A stretch of 64,000 bases of DNA from DATBLE01 sp046732255 (lineage in GTDB: Bacteria > Actinomycetota > Thermoleophilia > Gaiellales > Gaiellaceae): positions 1 through 64,000 of the forward strand of contig JBKPMR010000081.1 of the NCBI GenBank assembly GCA_046732255.1, given 5' to 3'. Positions 60,246 to 64,000 of this stretch are shown in pieces. The notes below the pieces were generated by a model that had not been told where the DNA came from, made no database searches, and saw nothing but the letters and a program-made list of their open reading frames with translations. Made by a program: the position numbers and the translations under genes. Position 1 is the first letter of the stretch; each line of letters opens with the position of its first letter.

Positions 60246-61589
60246 ATGAAACGCGTGGCCGTGGGGGTCGTCCTGCTCGCGCTGATCGCCGCCGGTGCCG
60301 TCGCCGTCTCGGTCGGAACGGCGTCCACGAGGCACAAGCAGGCGACGACCGTCACCATCTGGGTCGGCTGGAGCGCCGGCCACGAGCTCACGGAGTTCAA
60401 GAAGGTGGTGGCGGAGTACGACCAGAAGCACCCTGACGTCGACGTGAAGGTGGTCGGCGGAATCAACGACGACAAGATCTTCGCCGCGCTCCGCTCGGGC
60501 AACGTCCCCGACGTGGTCAGCTCCTTCATGTCGTCGAACGTCGGCATCTTCTGCCCGTCCGGCGGATGGATCGACCTCGGGCCGCTGCTCAAGCGCGACC
60601 ACATCGACGTCAACCAGTTCCCGGCGACGTCGCGGTACTACACGCAGTACAAGGGCACGCGCTGCGCCCTGCCGCTGCTGGCGGACGCGACCGGGCTCTA
60701 CTACAACACCGCGCTCTTCAAGAAGGCCGGCCTGAAAGGCCCGCCGAAGACGCTGTCCCAGCTGGCCGCCTACGCCAAGAAGCTGACCCAGAAGAGCTCG
60801 AACGGCTCGCTGAAGGTGGTCGGCTACGACCCGAACATGAACTTCTACCTCGGCGGCTACGGAAACGGCGCGTCGGGCTACCAGCCGCTGATCGGCGCCC
60901 GCTACTTCGACAAGAACGGCAAGTCGAGCCTGGCGAGCGACCCGGTCTGGGCGAAGTTCCTGCGCTGGCAGAAGAACCTGGTCGACTTCTACGGCTACGA
61001 CAAGCTCGTCCGCTGGCAGGCGGGCGCGGGCGACGAGTTCGCCCCGTCGCATCCGTTCGAGACGGGCAAGCTGGCGATGATGCTGGACGGCGAGTGGCGG
61101 GTCGCGTTCATCAAGAACGAGCACCCCGAGCTCAAGTACGCGACGGCGCCGATGCCGGTCGCGGACGGCCATCCGGAGCTCTACGGCGCCGGCGCCGTCA
61201 ACGGCACGATCATCGGCATCCCGAAGGGCGGAAAGCATCAAGACCAGGCGTGGGACCTCGTCAAGTACCTGACGACGAACGACCACGCGCTCGCGAAGTT
61301 CTCCAACGGGATCAGGAACGTCCCGTCGACGGTCAGCTCGGCCAAGTCCAAGGAGCTGATCCCCGACAAGAACTTCGCGACGTTCCTGAAGATCTTCACC
61401 AACCCGCACTCCCAGACGACGCCGATCACCCCGATCGGCCTCGACCACCTGACGACGTTCACGAACTTCATCGTCAAGTGGCAGGCGGGGAAGGTGAAGC
61501 CGAGCGACCTGGTCAGCGGTCTGCGTACGGTCGACAAGCAGATCGACGCGAAGATCGAGCAGGCGGGCAAGGGCAACAAGGTTCCATGA
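60246..61589 (+). CDS. ABC transporter sugar-binding protein (family 1)
   Basis: 447 residues from ATG 60246 with an AAAGGGAGG site. Signal peptide MKRVAVGVVLLALIAAGAVAVSV. CUT1 binding-protein features: VTIWVGWSAGHELTEFKKVVAEYDQKHPDVDVKVV, LLADATGLYYNTALFKKAGL, FETGKLAMMLDGEWRV and the late GTIIGIPKGGKHQDQAWDLVKYL. No lipobox. First gene of a ROK-controlled carbohydrate locus. The downstream GH4 enzyme suggests phosphorylated or free disaccharide/glycoside substrates. Confidence 0.94.
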   Translation: MKRVAVGVVLLALIAAGAVAVSVGTASTRHKQATTVTIWVGWSAGHELTEFKKVVAEYDQKHPDVDVKVVGGINDDKIFAALRSGNVPDVVSSFMSSNVGIFCPSGGWIDLGPLLKRDHIDVNQFPATSRYYTQYKGTRCALPLLADATGLYYNTALFKKAGLKGPPKTLSQLAAYAKKLTQKSSNGSLKVVGYDPNMNFYLGGYGNGASGYQPLIGARYFDKNGKSSLASDPVWAKFLRWQKNLVDFYGYDKLVRWQAGAGDEFAPSHPFETGKLAMMLDGEWRVAFIKNEHPELKYATAPMPVADGHPELYGAGAVNGTIIGIPKGGKHQDQAWDLVKYLTTNDHALAKFSNGIRNVPSTVSSAKSKELIPDKNFATFLKIFTNPHSQTTPITPIGLDHLTTFTNFIVKWQAGKVKPSDLVSGLRTVDKQIDAKIEQAGKGNKVP

Positions 61590-61617
61590 GCTCGTCGCTC
61601 GCCGCTGGCTCGCTCCC

Positions 61618-61695
61618 GTGGGGGAAACCATGTTTCCCCCACGAGCCCCCTTCTTCCAGAGGCCAATGTTGATGGGGGAACCTCCCGGTTCCCCC
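61618..61695 (+). terminator. Two strong hairpins between binding protein and permease genes
   Basis: GTGGGGGAAAC (61618-61628) pairs perfectly with 61632-61642 across CAT. GGGGGAACC (61674-61682) pairs with GGTTCCCCC (61687-61695) across TCCC. The second is the same element as at 39991 and 40098. They probably reduce read-through into the permeases and protect the binding-protein mRNA. Confidence 0.7.
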
Positions 61696-61730
61696 CGGCC
61701 CCTCCCCACTCACGGGCCGGAGGCCGGCCC

Positions 61731-62741
61731 GTGAGCCTCCCGGCAGTGGCGCCCCGGGCTTCGGCCCCGGCCCTGCCGGTTCCCGATCACCGGCGGGAGA
61801 AACGGAAGGCTGCGTGGCGGCGCAGGCGCCTCGTTCTCGCGCTGATGAGCCCGTGGATCGTCGGCTTCACGGTCTTCCTGCTCTATCCGCTGGTGATGAA
61901 CGTCTACCTGTCGCTGACGCACTACGACCTGCTGAATCCGCCGCGTTGGATCGGGCTCGCGAACTACCGCTACGCGTTCACGAACGATCCCGACCTCTGG
62001 CCGGCGATCAGGAACACCCTCTGGATCATCGTCATCGGCGTCCCGCTCCAGGTGCTGTTCGCCTTCGGAATCGCCACGATGCTGACCCGCGCGAGGACCG
62101 GCGCCGGCTTCTTCCGCACCGTCTTCTACCTGCCGGCGCTCGTGCCGCCGGTCGCGGCGACGCTCGGCTTCGTCTACATCCTCAACCCGGCGACCGGTCC
62201 GATCAACACAGTGCTCGGGCACCTCGGGATCCAGGGGCCGCTCTGGTTCAACGATCCCGGCTGGTCGAAGCCCTCGCTCGTCTTGCTCTCGATGTGGGGC
62301 GTGGGGACGTTCATGATCATCTTCCTCGCGGCGATCCTCGAGGTCCCCCGGCACCTGTACGAGTCGGCCGATCTCGACGGCGCGAGCCCCTTCCAGAAGC
62401 TCCGCTGGGTGACGATCCCCTCGATCAGCCCGGTGATCCTGTTCTCCGTCGTCCTCGGGGTGATCTACGGGCTGCAGTACTTCACGCAGGCGTGGGTCGC
62501 CGCGAGCATCGCCGGCGGGAACGCCTCACAGGCCGGAGCGGTCAGTTCGCTCGAGCTCGGCTACCCGGAGGGATCGACGCTCTTCTACCCGATCCTCCTC
62601 TACTACCACGGGTTCAAGTACTTCAACATGGGCTACGCGAGCGCGCTCGCCGTGCTGCTGCTCGGCGTCTCGTTCGCGGTCACGCTCGTGATCGTCCGCA
62701 ACTCGCGGCGCTGGGTGCACTACGGAGGCGCGATCCGCTGA
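61731..62741 (+). CDS. ABC sugar transporter permease, MalF type
   Basis: 336 residues from GTG 61731. About six membrane helices (first: LALMSPWIVGFTVFLLYPLVMNVYLSL), EAA loop HLYESADLDGASPFQKLRWVTIPSISP. It partners the MalG-type gene at 62741, which overlaps by one base (TGATG). No ATPase gene is found in the locus within the window; MsmK-type ATPases are often shared, for example the one at 22865. Confidence 0.94.
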   Translation: MSLPAVAPRASAPALPVPDHRREKRKAAWRRRRLVLALMSPWIVGFTVFLLYPLVMNVYLSLTHYDLLNPPRWIGLANYRYAFTNDPDLWPAIRNTLWIIVIGVPLQVLFAFGIATMLTRARTGAGFFRTVFYLPALVPPVAATLGFVYILNPATGPINTVLGHLGIQGPLWFNDPGWSKPSLVLLSMWGVGTFMIIFLAAILEVPRHLYESADLDGASPFQKLRWVTIPSISPVILFSVVLGVIYGLQYFTQAWVAASIAGGNASQAGAVSSLELGYPEGSTLFYPILLYYHGFKYFNMGYASALAVLLLGVSFAVTLVIVRNSRRWVHYGGAIR

Positions 62742-63637
62742 TGGACGTCCCGGTCCCGGCAACGGTCGTCAAGCGGAAGGCGCCGACCGCGGTGCGCCGG
62801 CGGCGCTTCCTGATCGCGGTCGCCGACCACAGCATCCTGATCGTGCTCGCGATCGCGTTCCTCCTCCCGATCGTCTTCATCGCGCTGACCTCGCTGATGA
62901 CCGACGGGCAGGCGCTGACCCCTACGCTCTGGCCGCATCCGTTCCAGTGGAGCAACTTCGTCGAGGTCTTCCGCCAGGCGCCGCTCTGGCGGTGGATGCT
63001 GAACACGCTCATGTATGCCGGCCTGGCGACGCTGGGCCTGCTCCTCTCGTCGGTGCCGGTCGCGTACGCGCTGGCGAAGATCCGCTGGAAGGGGCGCGAC
63101 GCGGTCTTCCTAATCGTGCTGATCTCGCTGATGCTGCCGCCGCAGGTCGCGGTCGTCCCGCTGTACGTGATGTGGGCGAAGCTGGGGAACGCGATCGGCT
63201 TCCAGTTCGTCGGGTCGCTCTGGCCGCTGATCATCCCGGCCTGGCTGGGCGACGCGTTCTCGATCTTCCTGCTGCGCCAGTTCTTCCTCTCCATCCCGGA
63301 GGAGTACCTGGACGCCGCCCGGGTGGACGGGTGCGGCGAGCTGAGGATCCTGACGACGGTGGTGGTGCGGCTGGCAAAGCCTGCGATCGCCGCCGTCGCG
63401 CTCTTCTCGGTGCTGTACACGTTCAACGACTTCTTCCTGCCGCTGCTGTACACGGGCGAGAACCCCGCGCACTGGCCCGTCTCGGTTGGCCTCTCCCAGT
63501 ACCGCAACCTCCACCAGGTGCAGTGGAACCTGACGATGGCGGCGACGCTGGTCGTGATGGCACCCGTGATCATCCTCTTCTTCCTCGCGCAGCGGGCATT
63601 CGTGGAGGGCGTGACCCTGACGGGGGTGAAGGGATGA
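62741..63637 (+). CDS. ABC sugar transporter permease, MalG type
   Basis: 298 residues from ATG 62741. Six membrane helices with the EAA loop EEYLDAARVDGCGELRILTTVVVRLAKP and the conserved VSLSQYR-like extracytoplasmic end (VSVGLSQYRNLHQVQWN). The stop overlaps the GH4 gene by four bases (ATGA), linking uptake to hydrolysis of the sugar. Confidence 0.94.
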   Translation: MDVPVPATVVKRKAPTAVRRRRFLIAVADHSILIVLAIAFLLPIVFIALTSLMTDGQALTPTLWPHPFQWSNFVEVFRQAPLWRWMLNTLMYAGLATLGLLLSSVPVAYALAKIRWKGRDAVFLIVLISLMLPPQVAVVPLYVMWAKLGNAIGFQFVGSLWPLIIPAWLGDAFSIFLLRQFFLSIPEEYLDAARVDGCGELRILTTVVVRLAKPAIAAVALFSVLYTFNDFFLPLLYTGENPAHWPVSVGLSQYRNLHQVQWNLTMAATLVVMAPVIILFFLAQRAFVEGVTLTGVKG

Positions 63638-64000
63638 AGCTGGCAGTCGTCGGCGCCGGCTCGACCTACACGCCGGAGCTCGTCGCCGGTCTCGCCGGGC
63701 TCGAGATCGAGCGGCTCGCTCTGCACGACATCGATCAGCCGCGCCTGGACGTCGTCGGCGGGCTCGCGGGCCGGATGCTCGATCGTGCCGGGTTCCGGGG
63801 CGACCGCTCGCTCGGCGGTGACCTCGAGCGGACGGTCGAGGACGCCGACTTCGTCCTCGTCCAGATCCGCGTCGGCGGACAGGCCGCGCGGCTCCAGGAC
63901 GAGACGGCGCCGCTTCCTTGCGGGTGCATCGGCCAGGAGACGACCGGCGCCGGCGGCTTCGCCAAGGCGATGCGCACCGTCCCGGTGGTGCTCGGGATCG
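63634..64000 (+). CDS. Glycoside hydrolase family 4 enzyme (6-phospho-beta-glucosidase-like), 3' end outside window
   Basis: The first 122 residues are visible. NAD-binding start MKLAVVGAGSTYTPELVAGL, then DFVLVQIRVGGQAARLQDE and CGCIGQETTGAGGFAKAMRTVPVV, all diagnostic of GH4, whose members use NAD and a metal to cleave alpha- or beta-glycosides. The metal cysteine and histidine lie beyond the window. Last visible gene of the ROK-controlled locus. Confidence 0.93.
   Translation, partial: MKLAVVGAGSTYTPELVAGLAGLEIERLALHDIDQPRLDVVGGLAGRMLDRAGFRGDRSLGGDLERTVEDADFVLVQIRVGGQAARLQDETAPLPCGCIGQETTGAGGFAKAMRTVPVVLGI

Overview
The window is strongly GC-rich bacterial chromosome. It has many GTG starts, a Gram-positive style gene order and no outer-membrane genes. 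Together with ETF-linked acyl-CoA oxidation and an adenosylcobalamin mutase, this suggests a soil-type actinomycete relative, possibly class Thermoleophilia; that placement is inference. Bases 7-40 are not genomic. They are an Illumina Nextera (Tn5) read-2 adapter left on the contig end, so real sequence starts at 41 and the first gene is cut by a contig end.

Layout. 41-5808: an oligopeptide ABC transporter (dppB-like, binding protein, dppC-like) scattered among exported proteins of unknown role. 5890-11148: an F1Fo ATP synthase operon (atpZ-like, atpI-like, atpB, E, F, H, A, G) that stops after atpG, with no atpD or atpC. 11274-13886: a secreted beta-propeller, an AraC-type regulator and a VOC protein. 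13892-19444: wecA-like, upp, glyA, sua5-type, prmC and prfA, tightly overlapped. 19522-24058: a sugar ABC transporter. 24107-26973: OsmC, DUF1385, rpmE and a threonine-dehydratase-like enzyme. 26973-31772: a cupredoxin/PQQ-type dehydrogenase and a two-component system. Read together, rpmE, DUF1385, prfA, prmC, sua5, glyA, upp, wecA and atp form the widespread Gram-positive ribosome/ATP-synthase island, here interrupted by several insertions.

31916-49084 is rich in acyl-CoA metabolism: ETF-QO, EtfA, EtfB, enoyl-CoA hydratase, a two-subunit adenosylcobalamin mutase with isobutyryl-CoA-mutase signature residues, cobalamin adenosyltransferase, acyl-CoA dehydrogenase, 3-hydroxyacyl-CoA dehydrogenase and thiolase. 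In principle this covers isobutyryl-CoA or butyryl-CoA to acetyl-CoA. 49123-57767 is a complete tryptophan operon: a leader peptide with three Trp codons, then trpE, G, D, a compact trpCF fusion, B and A. It runs on with overlapping or close spacing into a metallo-beta-lactamase-fold hydrolase, a methyltransferase and a nitrilase. 58931-64000 is a carbohydrate locus: divergent ROK repressor, binding protein, two permeases and a GH4 glycosidase cut by the window end.

Scattered through the window, almost always at stop codons, are several families of short repeats built on odd palindromes with one central A/T (GGTGCC-A-GGCACC, GGGGTC-T-GACCCC, GGGAC-T-GTCCC) and GC-rich hairpins. No transposase, CRISPR, rRNA or tRNA gene was seen, and no stretch over 300 bases lacks a gene or a described element.
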